NCBI GenBank assembly: GCA_963775275.1
Contig: CAVZII010000005.1
Coordinates: 4,154,001 to 4,218,000 of the forward strand
DNA: 64,000 bases
Origin: JANWHQ01 sp963775275
Lineage (GTDB): Bacteria; Pseudomonadota; Alphaproteobacteria; Caulobacterales; Caulobacteraceae
Direction of reading: 5' to 3'
In this document: positions 9,134 to 20,158 of the stretch, piece by piece
Numbering within the stretch: the stretch's first letter is position 1
How the letters are laid out: each line of letters starts with the position of its first letter
The notes under the pieces: generated by a model
Seen by the model: only the letters and a program-made list of their open reading frames with translations
The model's database searches: none
What the model was told of the DNA's origin: nothing
Made by a program: the position numbers and the translations under genes

Positions 9134-10051
9134 ATGTCCGTCGCCCACGACATCGCACATCCTCAGGGAACCGTCGTCGCCGGCCGGCCCATGCCGGACT
9201 TCCGCCACATCGAGGTCGAGCCGATCACCGGCGCGGCCGGCTGCGAGATCGGGGGCGTCGACATCTCCAGGCCCCTGGCCCCCGAGGTCCTGGCCGAGGT
9301 GATGACCGCCTTCGAGCACTTCGCGGTCATCATGTTCCGCGACCAGACGCTCACCCCCGAGGAGCACAAGGCCTTCTCCCGCTACTTCGGCGAGCTGACC
9401 GACCTTCCCCAGGCGCCCATCTTCCCCGGCCACCCGGACATGCAGGAGGTCCGTCGCGAGGCGCACGAGCCGGCCACGGTCGTGCCCTTCACCCGCTTCC
9501 ACACCGACAGCCCGTTTTTGGAGCGCCCGCCGCTGTGCATCTGCATGCACGCCCACGACGTGCCGCTCTATGGCGGGGACACCGCCTTCGCCAACATGTA
9601 CCTGGCCTACGAGGAGCTGTCCGAGGGCCTGAAGGCCGTGCTCGACGACCTGCAGGTCGTCTACTCCGGCAAGGACATCTGGGCGCGCAACGAGAAGCTC
9701 GACCCCGAAAAGCGGCTGCGCCTCAGGGACGGCCACAGCTTCACCATGGACCAGCTCGAGAACGTCCACCCCGCCGTGCGCCGCCATCCCACCACGGGCC
9801 GCAAGGCGCTCTACGTCACCAACGCCTACTTCAAGCGGTTCGTGGGCTGGAGCGAGGAGGACTCCCGCGGCCTGCTCGACTACCTGCAGACCCTGCCCCA
9901 CCGCCTGCAGTACCAGTGCCGGATCCGCTGGAAGCCCGGGACCTTCATCGTCTGGGACAACCGCTTCCTGCAGCACTGCGGCGTCCACGACTACTCCAAC
10001 GAACGCCGCCACCTCGTCCGCACCACCGTCATCGGCGAACGCCCGATCTAA
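9134..10051 (+). CDS. TauD/TfdA-family Fe(II)/2-oxoglutarate dioxygenase
   Basis: A 305-residue dioxygenase of the taurine/2,4-D dioxygenase family. The iron ligands are His123 and Asp125 in FHTDSPF and His281 in FLQHCG; Arg296 in HLVRTT is placed to bind 2-oxoglutarate. The N-terminal part has the family's GCEIGGVDISRPL stretch. A Shine-Dalgarno CAGGGAG precedes ATG 9134, and the frame upstream of it is repeat-derived. The substrate cannot be told from sequence; sulfonates, alkyl sulfates or aryloxyalkanoates are family options. It sits alone between the repeat array and comEC, a position that is variable rather than conserved, suggesting accessory gene content. Confidence 0.85.
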   Translation: MSVAHDIAHPQGTVVAGRPMPDFRHIEVEPITGAAGCEIGGVDISRPLAPEVLAEVMTAFEHFAVIMFRDQTLTPEEHKAFSRYFGELTDLPQAPIFPGHPDMQEVRREAHEPATVVPFTRFHTDSPFLERPPLCICMHAHDVPLYGGDTAFANMYLAYEELSEGLKAVLDDLQVVYSGKDIWARNEKLDPEKRLRLRDGHSFTMDQLENVHPAVRRHPTTGRKALYVTNAYFKRFVGWSEEDSRGLLDYLQTLPHRLQYQCRIRWKPGTFIVWDNRFLQHCGVHDYSNERRHLVRTTVIGERPI

Positions 10052-10060
10052 GCCAGGCGC

Positions 10061-10206
10061 CTTCTCCCATAGGGAGAAGGAGGGGCCCGCCCTCCGAAGC
10101 CTCGGCGAAGGAGGGTGGGAGGATGAGGGGTCAGGACGGCGAGGAATAACCCCCTCACCTTCCCACGCCTGCGGCGCGGGCCCCTTCCTCTCCCCATGGG
10201 AGAGGA
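10061..10206. repeat. Palindromic intergenic repeat, family B copy 2
   Basis: Second copy of the family seen at 3911. The left end is CTTCTCCCATAGGGAGAAGG and the right end CCCCTTCCTCTCCCCATGGG; the inner region has GGATGAGGGGTCAGG and CCCCCTCACCTTCCCACG. It abuts the 3' end of tauD and of comEC, and supplies the last codons and stop of comEC in its corrected frame. Confidence 0.9.
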
Positions 10207-12408
10207 GGGTTGGTCCACGGCCTGCGCCCCCGCAGCGGCTGGGCCCACAGCAGCCTGAACCCGCCCCGCGCCGGCCACAGCTCCACCGAGCCGCCGCGCT
10301 CGAAGTCGGCCTTCGACAGCACCACCGCATGGCCGCACGGCCCCGCCGGCGCGGCGCTTCGGAACACCACCACGTCCGCGTCGGCGCAGAGCGCGGCCAC
10401 ATCCGGCGCCCTGGGCGGGACCGTCCGCCACCAGCCGGCCAGGCGCACGGGATCGCCCTGCCCCGCCGGGACGCACCGCCAGCGGGTGCACTCGAAGTGC
10501 AGCGTGTTCACGGCCTCCGCGTCCGCCGGCTCGACGAGGCCCCGCCGCCGCGCCCAGAGGTCGGCGGCGAAGGCCTTGGCGTCCGGGCGCAGGAACACCG
10601 CCTCGATGCCCCACGCGGATGGCCGCGGCCGCCCCGTCCGAGGCGATCCAGGCGGCCGGCGCGGGCGGCCTCGGCCAGATCGCCACCGCCAGGGCCGCCG
10701 GAACGCCCAGCCAGCGCAGCCTGCCCTTCCACAGGCACACGAACACCAGGCCGAAGAAGGCCAGGGGCAGGGCGATGTCGGGCGCGCTCGCCACGGTCAC
10801 CACCGCCTTGGGCCAGGCGGCGATGAGGGCCGACAGATCCTCCAGCCGCGCCACGCCCCAGCCGGCGAAGCCCAGGACCGCGCCCGCGCCCGGCGCGCCC
10901 ATCGCCGCCATCACCGCGCCCAGCGCCAGGGCGGGCATGATCACGAAGGTCGAGAGCGGCTCCATGGCGAGGTTCGCCGGCAGGCCGTAGAGCGAGACGC
11001 GGTTGAAGTGCTGGATGGCGAAGGCGCTGGTGGCCGCTCCCGCCACCGTCGAGATCGCGATGCCGGCCATGAGCCACGCGCCCGCGGACTGGACCAGGCG
11101 GATCGGCCAGGGGACGCTGAGCTCGCGCACCGGCCGCGGCCAGACCTCGGCCAGGGCGACCAGGGCGGCGGTGGCGGCGAAGGACATCTGGAAGCCGGGC
11201 TGGATCACGGCCTCGGGCTGCAGCGTCAGGACCACCAGGGCCGCGACCGCCAGGGCGTGAAGGCTGATCGCCCGCCGGTCGAACAGGACCGCGGTGAAGG
11301 CTACCGCCAGGGTCACCGCCGAGCGCACGGCTGGCGGCGGCGCGCCGGAGACCACCAGGTAGACGCCGACGGCGATCAGCGACAGGCCGGCCGCCAGCTT
11401 CTTGCCGTTCACCCTCAGCGACAGGGGTGGAATGGATGCTATCAGCAGCCGTAACAGGAGGAAGACGAACCCTCCCACGATCGCCATGTGGACGCCCGAA
11501 ATCGACAGGATATGGGACAGGCCGGCATCGCGCATGTCCTTGACATCATTGGGATTCAGCCAGGCCTCATGGCCGGTGGTCATGGCCACCGCCACACCCC
11601 CCGTCTCTGGTCCCATATCATCTATCATCCGCCTGGCCAGCGCCCACCTCGCGGCGTTCACGGCCATCCGGATCCGAAGCCCCAGGGGCGGCCTCGGCCC
11701 CGAGACGATGAGCGGTCCCTTCAGCGTGAACCCCACCGCGCCCACCCGCTGGAAGAAGGAATCTCGGGCGAAGTCGTAGGCGCCGGGGCTCGCGGGCTCG
11801 GGCGGCGGGCCGAGGATGGCGGTCAGCCGCACCGCCTCGCCCGGGCCGATCAGGGCGTCGGGCTGCACCGTCACCCGCGCCAGCGCCGGCAGCTGGTCCG
11901 GCCGCAGGCCCTCGATCCGATAGGGCGCGATCAGGAGCCGCCCGCCGCCGCCCGAGCCGGGGCCGGCCACGTCGACCACCCAGCCCTCGACCTGGCCGCT
12001 CGTCCGCTGCCAGACCACCGGGGCCGAGACCATGGCCGTCCGCGCCTCGGCGGCGAAGAAGCCGGCCGCCAGGAAGGCCAGGAGGTTGGCGGCGATCACC
12101 CGGCCGCGGACGCGGCTGACGCGGCGGGCGATCAGCGCCAGCGCCAGGGCGGCGGCCAGCAGGACCGCGCCCAGCGCCAGCGGCGGCTCCACCTTCAGGG
12201 CGAAATAGACGGCGCAGCCCGCGCCGAACAGGACCGGGCTCCACAGCACCCAGTGGTCGGCCTGGGCGGCCGCCTCGGCCCGCGCCAGGGCCGCAAGGCG
12301 GGAGAGCAGCCTAGGAAGGGCGGGAAGACGCGTGCTAAGAGGCCGCGGCCCGGCGGTCCCGCCCGGCCCCTCCCCACGCCCAGCACGCCCGATGTCCTCC
12401 GTCGTCAC
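10155..12408 (-). CDS. comEC: ComEC/Rec2 DNA-uptake channel protein, with apparent frameshift
   Basis: Inner-membrane channel that moves single-stranded DNA into the cell during natural transformation. The N-terminal part has several membrane helices and a DUF4131-like soluble domain (about 90-220); the competence domain follows with GLSHILSISGVHMAI. Near 10609-10612 (a CCCC run, GGGG in the gene) the frame changes: upstream the conserved sequence is in one frame, downstream VFLRPDAKAFAADLWARRR and the conserved Cys-rich tail are in the next. Without correction the frame runs as Arg-rich nonsense to 10048; corrected, it stops at 10155 inside a family B repeat. The start is uncertain: GTG 12408 would overlap the divergent gltX by 17 bp. 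Confidence 0.8.
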
Positions 12409-13795
12409 CCGGATCGCCCCCTCGCCCACCGGCTCCATGCATATTGGCAACGCCCGGTCGGCCTTGTTCAACTGGCTTTATGCCCGTCACGCAGGCGGCA
12501 GGTTCCTGCTGCGCATCGAGGACACCGACCGCCAGCGCTCCACCGAGGCGGCGGTGCAGGTGATTTTCGACAGCCTGAAGTGGCTGGGCCTGGATTACGA
12601 CGGGCCCCCCGTCTTCCAGTTCGCGCGGGCGGATCTGCACCGCGAGGCCGCCGCCGCCTTGCTGGACAGGGGCTGGGCCTACCGCGACTACATGGACGCC
12701 GAGGAGTCCGAAGCCGCCAAGGCCGCCGCGCGCGCGGCCGGCCACGCTTTGCGCTCGCCCTGGCGCGACAAGACGCCCGGCCCGGCCGAGAGCGACCGGC
12801 CCTACGCCGTCCGCCTGAAGATCCCGATGGACGGCGAGACCGTCATCGAGGACGCCGTGCGCGGCACGGTCGCGTTCCCCAACAAGGACCTCGAGGACCT
12901 TGTCATCCTGCGCTCGGACGGCGTGCCCACCTACAACCTCGCGGTCACCGTCGACGACCACGACATGGGCGTGACCCACGTGATCCGCGGCGAGGAGCAC
13001 CTGTCCAACGCCGCGCGCCAGAGCCTGATCTACCGGGCGATGGGATGGGACGTCCCGGTCTTCGCCCACCTGCCGCTGATCCTGGGGCCCGACGGGGCCA
13101 AGATGTCCAAGCGCCACGGCGCCCAGTCGGTGGGCGAGCTGCGGGCGCTGGGCTTCCTGCCCGAAGCGGTCCGGAACTACCTGGCCCGGCTCGGCTGGGG
13201 CCACGGCGACGACGAGATCTTCTCGGACGAGGAGGCCATCGCCTGGTTCGACATCAGCCACGTCACCAAGTCGGGCGCCAGGTTCGACCACGTGAAGCTG
13301 GGGGCCGTGAACAACCATTACATCCGCGCCGCGGACGACGAACGGCTGTTCGCCCTGACGACGGAGCTGCTCGAGGAGCAGGACCAGCCGATCGACGCGG
13401 ACGCCGCCGAGGGCCTCAGGGCGGCGATCCCGGAGGTCAAGGACGGCGCCAAGACCCTGCTGGACCTGCCGCACCTGGCCGCCTTCGCCATGAAGCGCCG
13501 CCCGCTGCACCTGGACGAGAAGACCCGCACCCTCCTGAACCCGGACGCGGTGGCGAGGCTCAGGCGGCTGCGCGACAGGCTGGCCGCCCACGGCGACTGG
13601 AGCGCCGAGGCCCTGACCGGCCTTCTGAACGCCTTCGTCAAGGACGAGGGGGTGGGCATGGGCCAGGTGGGACCGGTGCTGCGCGGGGTCCTGACCGCCG
13701 GCGCGGCCGCGCCGGACCTCGGGCGGACCTTGTTTGCGCTGCGGCGCGAAGAGGCCCTGGGACGCATCGACGACGCCCTTTCGCGCCCGGCGTAA
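12392..13795 (+). CDS. gltX: Glutamyl-tRNA synthetase
   Basis: A 467-residue class I aminoacyl-tRNA synthetase that charges tRNA-Glu (and, in organisms with GatCAB, tRNA-Gln). The N-terminus RIAPSPTGSMHIGNAR contains the HIGH-type motif (HIGN), LRIEDTDRQRS follows, and the second signature KMSKRHGA is present around residue 238. The C-terminal anticodon-binding part is intact. ATG 12392 (MSSVVTRIAPSP) matches the family; the upstream frame overlaps comEC. In several alphaproteobacteria two gltX copies exist; only this one is visible here. It is followed by gltA after 64 bp, the order expected for the group. Confidence 0.95.
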   Translation: MSSVVTRIAPSPTGSMHIGNARSALFNWLYARHAGGRFLLRIEDTDRQRSTEAAVQVIFDSLKWLGLDYDGPPVFQFARADLHREAAAALLDRGWAYRDYMDAEESEAAKAAARAAGHALRSPWRDKTPGPAESDRPYAVRLKIPMDGETVIEDAVRGTVAFPNKDLEDLVILRSDGVPTYNLAVTVDDHDMGVTHVIRGEEHLSNAARQSLIYRAMGWDVPVFAHLPLILGPDGAKMSKRHGAQSVGELRALGFLPEAVRNYLARLGWGHGDDEIFSDEEAIAWFDISHVTKSGARFDHVKLGAVNNHYIRAADDERLFALTTELLEEQDQPIDADAAEGLRAAIPEVKDGAKTLLDLPHLAAFAMKRRPLHLDEKTRTLLNPDAVARLRRLRDRLAAHGDWSAEALTGLLNAFVKDEGVGMGQVGPVLRGVLTAGAAAPDLGRTLFALRREEALGRIDDALSRPA

Positions 13796-13859
13796 GTCGC
13801 TATAAACCCCATGATCTCGGGGATGTGGCCTCGCTTGCCGAGCGAGAAGGAGTTTGCGC

Positions 13860-15148
<1,289 letters not shown>

Positions 15149-15152
<4 letters not shown>

Positions 15153-16315
15153 GCTGGTCTCGGCTCCCTCAACATCCGCACGATGACGTCCGCCGCCCGC
15201 TCGCCGGGCGGGCCGACGCCGCGGCCGAGCCGATCCAGCGCCGCGGTCTGGGCCTCGGCCTGGCGGCGACGGAGCCCGGGATCATCCAGCCGCGCGGCCA
15301 GGGCGCGCGCGAGCGCCGGTCCAGTGCAATCGCGCTGGATCAGCTCGGGCGCGACGGCGGCGCCGGCGGCGATGTTGAACAGGGTGATATAGCGGGTCCG
15401 CACGATCCGCTTGGCGATGGCGTAGGTCACGGGGCCTACCTTGTAGGCGACCACCATCGGACAGCCCGCGGCGGCGAGCTCGGTGGTGACCGTGCCGCTG
15501 CACGCCAGCGCCACGGCCGCGCAGAGCATGGCGTCGGCCTTGCCGGCCTCATCCTCGATCAGGTGCGCGCGGAACGGCCAGGACGCCTTCTGGGCCCGCA
15601 GCTCCGCGCTCACGGTGGGCGCGGAGGCGACCACCACCCTCAGCGACGGGCGCTCGGCCTTGAGCAGGCGCACCGCCTCGACGAAAGGCGGCATGAGACG
15701 CTCGATCTCACCGCGCCGGCTGCCGGGCAGCACCAGCAGGACCGGGTCATCGGGATCTGCGCCGATGCGGGCGCGAAGGCGCGCCGGGTCGGCGCGGCCG
15801 AAATCGCGGGCGAGCGCGGGATGACCGACGAAGTCCACCTTGGCGCCTGCGCGCTCGAAGGCCGGAGCCTCGAAGGCCACGATCGACAGGAGGCGGTCGA
15901 AGGTCCGGGCCAACGCCTTGGCCCGTCCGGGCCGCGTCGCCCAGACCTGGGGCGCGACGTACTTGACGAGCCGCGGACGCGGCTGCAGCCGGCGAAGACG
16001 GCGGGCCAGGAGGTAGCTGAAGCCCCAGGAGTTGATCAGGACCGCCATGTCGGGCCGCTCCCGGGCGGCGAGCGCGGCCAGCTCGTCCGCGCGGCGCGAC
16101 GCGCGGGAGAAGGCCATCAGGCCGTCGACCAGCCCCAGCACCGTGAGCTCGGCGATGTCGAAGACGCTGTCCAGGCCCCGGCCCTGCATCGCCGGCCCGC
16201 CGATGCCGATGAACCGGACATCCGGGCCCAGACGAGCCCGAAGCGAGTCCATCAGCTCGGCGCCCAGGGCGTCTCCCGAGGCCTCGGCGGCGACCAGCAT
16301 GACGCAGGCGCTCAA
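15149..16315 (-). CDS. lpxB: Lipid-A-disaccharide synthase
   Basis: A 388-residue glycosyltransferase (GT19) that joins UDP-2,3-diacylglucosamine to lipid X to make the lipid A disaccharide at the inner membrane. The N-terminus MLVAAEASGDALGA is diagnostic; INSWGFSY, VAPQVWATRPGRAK, LVLPGSRRGEI and CSGTVTTELAA follow as expected. The start is a choice: TTG 16315 overlaps the lpxI stop as TTGA and has GGAG at good distance, while ATG 16300 lacks a Shine-Dalgarno. The gene ends the lpxD-fabZ-lpxA-lpxI-lpxB run and shares a stop palindrome with gltA. Confidence 0.95.
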
Positions 16316-17142
16316 GGCGCGTCTCCGGCCCCTGTGAGGCCCAGGACGAACAGGCCCAGGCGATCCGCGGCCGCGCGCACGCCCTCCACGTCGACCACCA
16401 GGACCTGGCCGGCCGGCCCGGCCACGCCCCGGAGCCCCGCCGCAGCGGCGCGCTCGATGGTGGAGACGCCGATGGTCGGCAGATCCACGCGCATGTCCTG
16501 GAAGGGCTTGGGGACCTTGACCAGGACGCCGGTCGGCCCGCCGCCAGCGAAGGTCTCGGCGCAGCGGACCAGCATGGCGTCGGTGCCGTCCCACCGTTCG
16601 CGGTCGACCACGTCGCCGGAGCGGACGACCGCGCCCTGGCCGCGGTCGGTCATGCCCACTTCGCGCGCGGCCTCCACGCCCACGCGCGCGTCCGCGAGAT
16701 CCTCCGGCGAAGGCGAGACGCCGCCGATCGGGCCGGGACGCAGCGCGAGCCCCCTGCCCGCCTCGCCCACACCCTCGATCCGGAACCCTTCCCTCTCGAA
16801 GGCGGCGAGAATGGCGCGAAGCAGCGCATCGTCGCCCCGGCCCGACGCGGCGATGACGGAAGGCAGATGCCTCAGGGCCAGGAAATCGGGCTTGAGCGCG
16901 CCGAAGTCGGGCTTCTCGACCTTGCCGGCGAAGCAGACCCGCTCGGCGCGAAAGCCTCGCAGCGCCCGGGTGATCCGGCCGAATTCGGCCAGGCCCGTGT
17001 CGACGCCCTCGAAGGCCTGAAGCGCCGGATCGGCCGCGCCCCTCAGGCGGGCGACGAACAGGGGGCGGCCCTCGGCGCGGCAGGCGCTGGCGATCTCGAG
17101 GGGAAGCCCGCCGCCTCCGGCGATGAGGCCGAGCCGCGTCAT
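16312..17142 (-). CDS. lpxI: UDP-2,3-diacylglucosamine pyrophosphatase LpxI
   Basis: A 276-residue enzyme that hydrolyses UDP-2,3-diacylglucosamine to lipid X and UMP. LpxI is the form known from Caulobacter and other alphaproteobacteria that lack LpxH. The glycine-rich start MTRLGLIAGGGGLP and the KPDFLALRHLPS, GPIGGVSPS and VKVPKPFQDMRVDLPTIG stretches match the family. It lies between lpxA (7 bp upstream) and lpxB (TTGA overlap), so the lipid A steps are translationally linked. Confidence 0.95.
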   Translation of the reverse strand: MTRLGLIAGGGGLPLEIASACRAEGRPLFVARLRGAADPALQAFEGVDTGLAEFGRITRALRGFRAERVCFAGKVEKPDFGALKPDFLALRHLPSVIAASGRGDDALLRAILAAFEREGFRIEGVGEAGRGLALRPGPIGGVSPSPEDLADARVGVEAAREVGMTDRGQGAVVRSGDVVDRERWDGTDAMLVRCAETFAGGGPTGVLVKVPKPFQDMRVDLPTIGVSTIERAAAAGLRGVAGPAGQVLVVDVEGVRAAADRLGLFVLGLTGAGDAP

Positions 17143-17149
17143 CCCCGGT

Positions 17150-17935
17150 TCAGGCCCCAGGCAGGCACAGCGGCCGGCTGGAGTCGGCGCGGATGAAGGC
17201 GATCACCTCCATCACCTCGGGAGACGCGCCGAAGACCCGCGCGACATCCTCGATCCGCTCCTGGAACGTCCCCTCCTCGGCGAAGAGGAGCCTGTAGGCC
17301 GCCCGAAGGTCGTTGATCGTCTGTCGCCCGAAGCCGCGGCGCTTGAGGCCGACCAGGTTCATGCCCTCCAGACGCGCGTCGTTGCCCACCAAGGCGTAGG
17401 GGATGACATCCCTGGTCACCGGCGCGAGGCCGCCGATGAAGGCGTGCCGGCCGATCCGGGTCCACTGGTGGGCCGCCGAAAGCCCGCCCATGAAGACGTA
17501 GTCGCCCACCTGGACGTGCCCGCCGAGCGTCGCATTGTTGGCGAAGACCACATGATCGCCGACGATGCAGTCGTGGGCCACGTGCGCGCCGGTCATGAAC
17601 AGGCCATCCGATCCCACCGTGGTCACCCCACGACCGGCCGCCGTGCCCGTGTTCATGGTCACGTGCTCGCGGATGAGGTTGCGCGCGCCGACGACCAGGC
17701 GCGTGGGCTCGCCCTTGTGGGCCAGATGCTGAGGCGGCCCGCCCAGGCTCGCGAAGGGATGCACGACGGTGTGCTCCCCGATCTCGGTGGCCCCGTCCAC
17801 CACGACGTGGGAGATCAGCCGCACCCCGGGCCCGAGCGCCACGGCGGGGCCGACGATGCAATAGGGCCCGATCTCCACGGCCGGCGAGATCTGCGCGCCC
17901 TCATGCACGACTGCCGTCGGATGCACCTGCGGCAT
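17150..17935 (-). CDS. lpxA: UDP-N-acetylglucosamine acyltransferase
   Basis: A 261-residue left-handed beta-helix enzyme that adds the first 3-hydroxyacyl chain of lipid A from acyl-ACP. Hexapeptide repeats fill the first ~190 residues (HPTAVVHEGAQISPAVEIG). The catalytic histidine is in TGAHVAHDC, and GGPPQHLAHKGE is the conserved substrate loop. The C-terminal helical part follows. Its ATG overlaps the fabZ stop as TGATG, indicating coupled translation. Confidence 0.96.
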   Translation of the reverse strand: MPQVHPTAVVHEGAQISPAVEIGPYCIVGPAVALGPGVRLISHVVVDGATEIGEHTVVHPFASLGGPPQHLAHKGEPTRLVVGARNLIREHVTMNTGTAAGRGVTTVGSDGLFMTGAHVAHDCIVGDHVVFANNATLGGHVQVGDYVFMGGLSAAHQWTRIGRHAFIGGLAPVTRDVIPYALVGNDARLEGMNLVGLKRRGFGRQTINDLRAAYRLLFAEEGTFQERIEDVARVFGASPEVMEVIAFIRADSSRPLCLPGA

Positions 17936-18402
17936 CAGCCGTTGCCCACCACCATTGCGGCGAACTCGACCTCGCAGGCCAGCTTGTCAGCGACGAAGGC
18001 TTGACCACGGAACTTGAAGACGTCGCCCCTGGCGCGCAGCACCTGGACCGGCATGCGCAACACATCGCCCGGGCGCACCGGCTGGCGGAAGCGGCAGTTG
18101 TCGAGCGAGGTGAAGAAGATGGTCTTGCCGGTGACGTCGGCGTTCAGGGACTTGGACATCAGGACCGCGCCGGATTGGGCGATGGCCTCGATGATCAGCA
18201 CGCCCGGCATCACCGGATTGCCCGGGAAATGGCCCTGGAAGAAGGGCTCGTTCACGCTGACGCACTTGATCCCGACGATGGACTGGTGGGGACGGTAGTC
18301 CTCGGCTCGATCGACCAACAGGAAGGGGTAGCGGTGGGGTATGCGCCGGGCGACCTCGGCGTAGTCTATGTCCGGCCCCGGCTCGTCGGCCTTCCGCGTC
18401 AT
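17935..18402 (-). CDS. fabZ: 3-hydroxyacyl-ACP dehydratase FabZ
   Basis: A 155-residue hot-dog fold dehydratase of type II fatty acid synthesis, here beside the lipid A genes that compete for its 3-hydroxyacyl-ACP substrate. HRYPFLLVDR and the active-site segment FFQGHFPGNPVMPGVLIIEA (catalytic His and Glu) are present. ATG 18402 gives an ATGA overlap with the lpxD stop; an in-frame start at 18447 would overlap lpxD by about 49 bp and is less likely. Confidence 0.96.
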   Translation of the reverse strand: MTRKADEPGPDIDYAEVARRIPHRYPFLLVDRAEDYRPHQSIVGIKCVSVNEPFFQGHFPGNPVMPGVLIIEAIAQSGAVLMSKSLNADVTGKTIFFTSLDNCRFRQPVRPGDVLRMPVQVLRARGDVFKFRGQAFVADKLACEVEFAAMVVGNG

Positions 18403-19424
18403 CCGTCCCCGCCCCCCTCTCGCGTCCCCGCCATCCTGGCCAGCCAAGCCGTCTCACGCATGAACCGGCGGATCGGCTTGGCCGGCGCGCCCGCCCACCG
18501 TTCGCCCGCCGGCACGTCGTGCATCACGCCCGCCGCGGCGGCGATCTGCGCGCCCGCTCCGATGGTGAGGTGGTCGGCGATCCCAGCTCGGCCCCCGAAC
18601 ACCGCGCCATCGCCCACCACCACGCTGCCGGACAGGCCTACCTGACCCGTCAGGACGCAGTTGCGACCGAGACGCACGTTGTGGGCGATCTGCACCAGAT
18701 TGTCGATCTTGCAGTTCTCGCCGATGACCGTGTCGTCGAAGGCGCCTCGATCCACGCAGGTGCAGGCGCCGATGGTGACGCCATCCTGGATGATGACGCG
18801 GCCCAACTGGGGCACATCGATTGCGCCGGAGCGCCCGACGGCGACGCCGAAACCCGCCTCGCCCACCACCACGCCGGCCAGGATGCGCACGCGGTCGCCG
18901 ATCAGGGCGAAGCCGATGGCCGAGTTGGGCCCGATCTGGCAGCCGCGGCCAACGGCGACGCCAGGGCCGATCACCGCATTCGGACCGATGATGGTCCCGC
19001 GACCGACGCGCGCGCCCTGCCCGACCACCGCGCCGTGGCCGATCTCGACGTCTTCCTCGAACTCGGCGTCCGGATGGATGGCGGGATCGGACGCGAGATG
19101 GCGCCTGGGCCGGTGAAGCCGCGCCGCCGCCTTCGCCCAGGCGGCCTGGGGCTCGGAGGTGATCAGCGCAAGGCAGCCCTCCGGGAGCCCGCCGGCATGA
19201 TCGGCTGTGACGAAGCAGGCGCCCGCCCGCGTCGCGCCGAGCTCGGACAGATAGCGCCTGTCGGCGAAGAACGAGACGGCGCGAACGTCCGCCGCGGCCA
19301 GGGCCGCCACAGCGTGGATCGGCCGCTCGGCCTCCTCCTCTTCCGGCGGCTCAGCGCCGACGATCGCGGCGAGTTCGCCCGCCGCGACCGGGCCAAGGTC
19401 CTCGTAGAAACGCGGATCCGACAT
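18399..19424 (-). CDS. lpxD: UDP-3-O-(3-hydroxyacyl)glucosamine N-acyltransferase
   Basis: A 341-residue acyltransferase that adds the N-linked hydroxyacyl chain in lipid A synthesis. The N-terminal uridine-binding domain (about 1-105) is followed by a long series of hexapeptide repeats forming a beta-helix, with the catalytic histidine in VQIAHNVRLG. The C-terminal helix (RRFMRETAWLARM) completes the family length. It lies 15 bp downstream of the skp-like gene and overlaps fabZ. Confidence 0.96.
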   Translation of the reverse strand: MSDPRFYEDLGPVAAGELAAIVGAEPPEEEEAERPIHAVAALAAADVRAVSFFADRRYLSELGATRAGACFVTADHAGGLPEGCLALITSEPQAAWAKAAARLHRPRRHLASDPAIHPDAEFEEDVEIGHGAVVGQGARVGRGTIIGPNAVIGPGVAVGRGCQIGPNSAIGFALIGDRVRILAGVVVGEAGFGVAVGRSGAIDVPQLGRVIIQDGVTIGACTCVDRGAFDDTVIGENCKIDNLVQIAHNVRLGRNCVLTGQVGLSGSVVVGDGAVFGGRAGIADHLTIGAGAQIAAAAGVMHDVPAGERWAGAPAKPIRRFMRETAWLARMAGTREGGGDG

Positions 19425-19439
19425 CCGCCGGGACCGTCC

Positions 19440-20117
19440 TCAGCGACGCCCGCCTCCGGCCGTCGAGGCCGCGGCGCCCTGCTGCTCGTCCAGGCGCTCA
19501 CGATCGAACGGGAACTGAGTGAGCTTGCCGTTCAGCAGCTTCACCACGTCCTCGGTCACGTCCATGTTGGGGTTGCTGCCGTAGACAGATGAACCGTCGA
19601 TCAGGAGCGAGCACTGGTGCGCGCTGTACACCTGACGCAGCAGGGGGTTGATCTCGGTGGCCACGCGCTGCAGCGCCTTCTGCTCGGTCAGCTGGAGCTC
19701 GCGGCTGCGTTGCTCGGCCTTGCGCTGGAGGGCCTGGGCGCGCTGCTGAAGGCTCAGTGCGCGCTGCTGCAGCACATCCTGCGACAGGGTCGCCCGCTGG
19801 GATTCCAGGGTCTTGGCGTCGGCGTCCAGGGAGTTCTTCTCGGCCGTGACCTCGGCGGTGGCCTGGGACTGGAGCTGCTTCAGCCGGGTGTCGATGTACT
19901 TGCCCACCGCCGACGCGCCGATGGCGAGGTTGTTGTTGTAGACGCACACGCCCGGTATGGCGGGCCCGGAGGGCAGCGCGGCCGGGACCGGCGGCGAGGC
20001 GGTCGGCGGACGAGCCGCTACGGGCCCGGTGGTCTGGGCCAGGGCCGCGCCCGCCAGGGCCATGAGCGCGCAGGCCGCGCCCGAGGCGATCCAGGGCCTG
20101 AATCTCACGTTGGTCAT
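19440..20117 (-). CDS. skp: Skp/OmpH-family periplasmic chaperone
   Basis: A 225-residue exported protein. Residues 1-26 form a signal peptide (SGAACALMALAGAALAQ). The mature part starts with a Pro-rich stretch, then VCVYNNNLAIGASAVGKYID and a long Gln/Glu/Arg-rich coiled coil (about 85-165), the jellyfish tentacle of the OmpH fold. The role is to hold unfolded outer-membrane proteins on the way to BamA. The start is ATG 20117; however, in the sequence as given the upstream bamA frame reads into this gene with no stop (see bamA). If that is real, Skp would be fused to BamA. Confidence 0.85.
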   Translation of the reverse strand: MTNVRFRPWIASGAACALMALAGAALAQTTGPVAARPPTASPPVPAALPSGPAIPGVCVYNNNLAIGASAVGKYIDTRLKQLQSQATAEVTAEKNSLDADAKTLESQRATLSQDVLQQRALSLQQRAQALQRKAEQRSRELQLTEQKALQRVATEINPLLRQVYSAHQCSLLIDGSSVYGSNPNMDVTEDVVKLLNGKLTQFPFDRERLDEQQGAAASTAGGGRR

Positions 20118-20158
20118 TGGTTTGAAGCCTCTTAGTGCAGGAGGACGGGTCTGTTCCG

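Noticed and set aside
16315..16594. Longer N-terminus for lpxB
   Set aside because: The extra ~90 residues are Arg/Gly-rich shadow of lpxI; the family starts at MLVAAEASGD.
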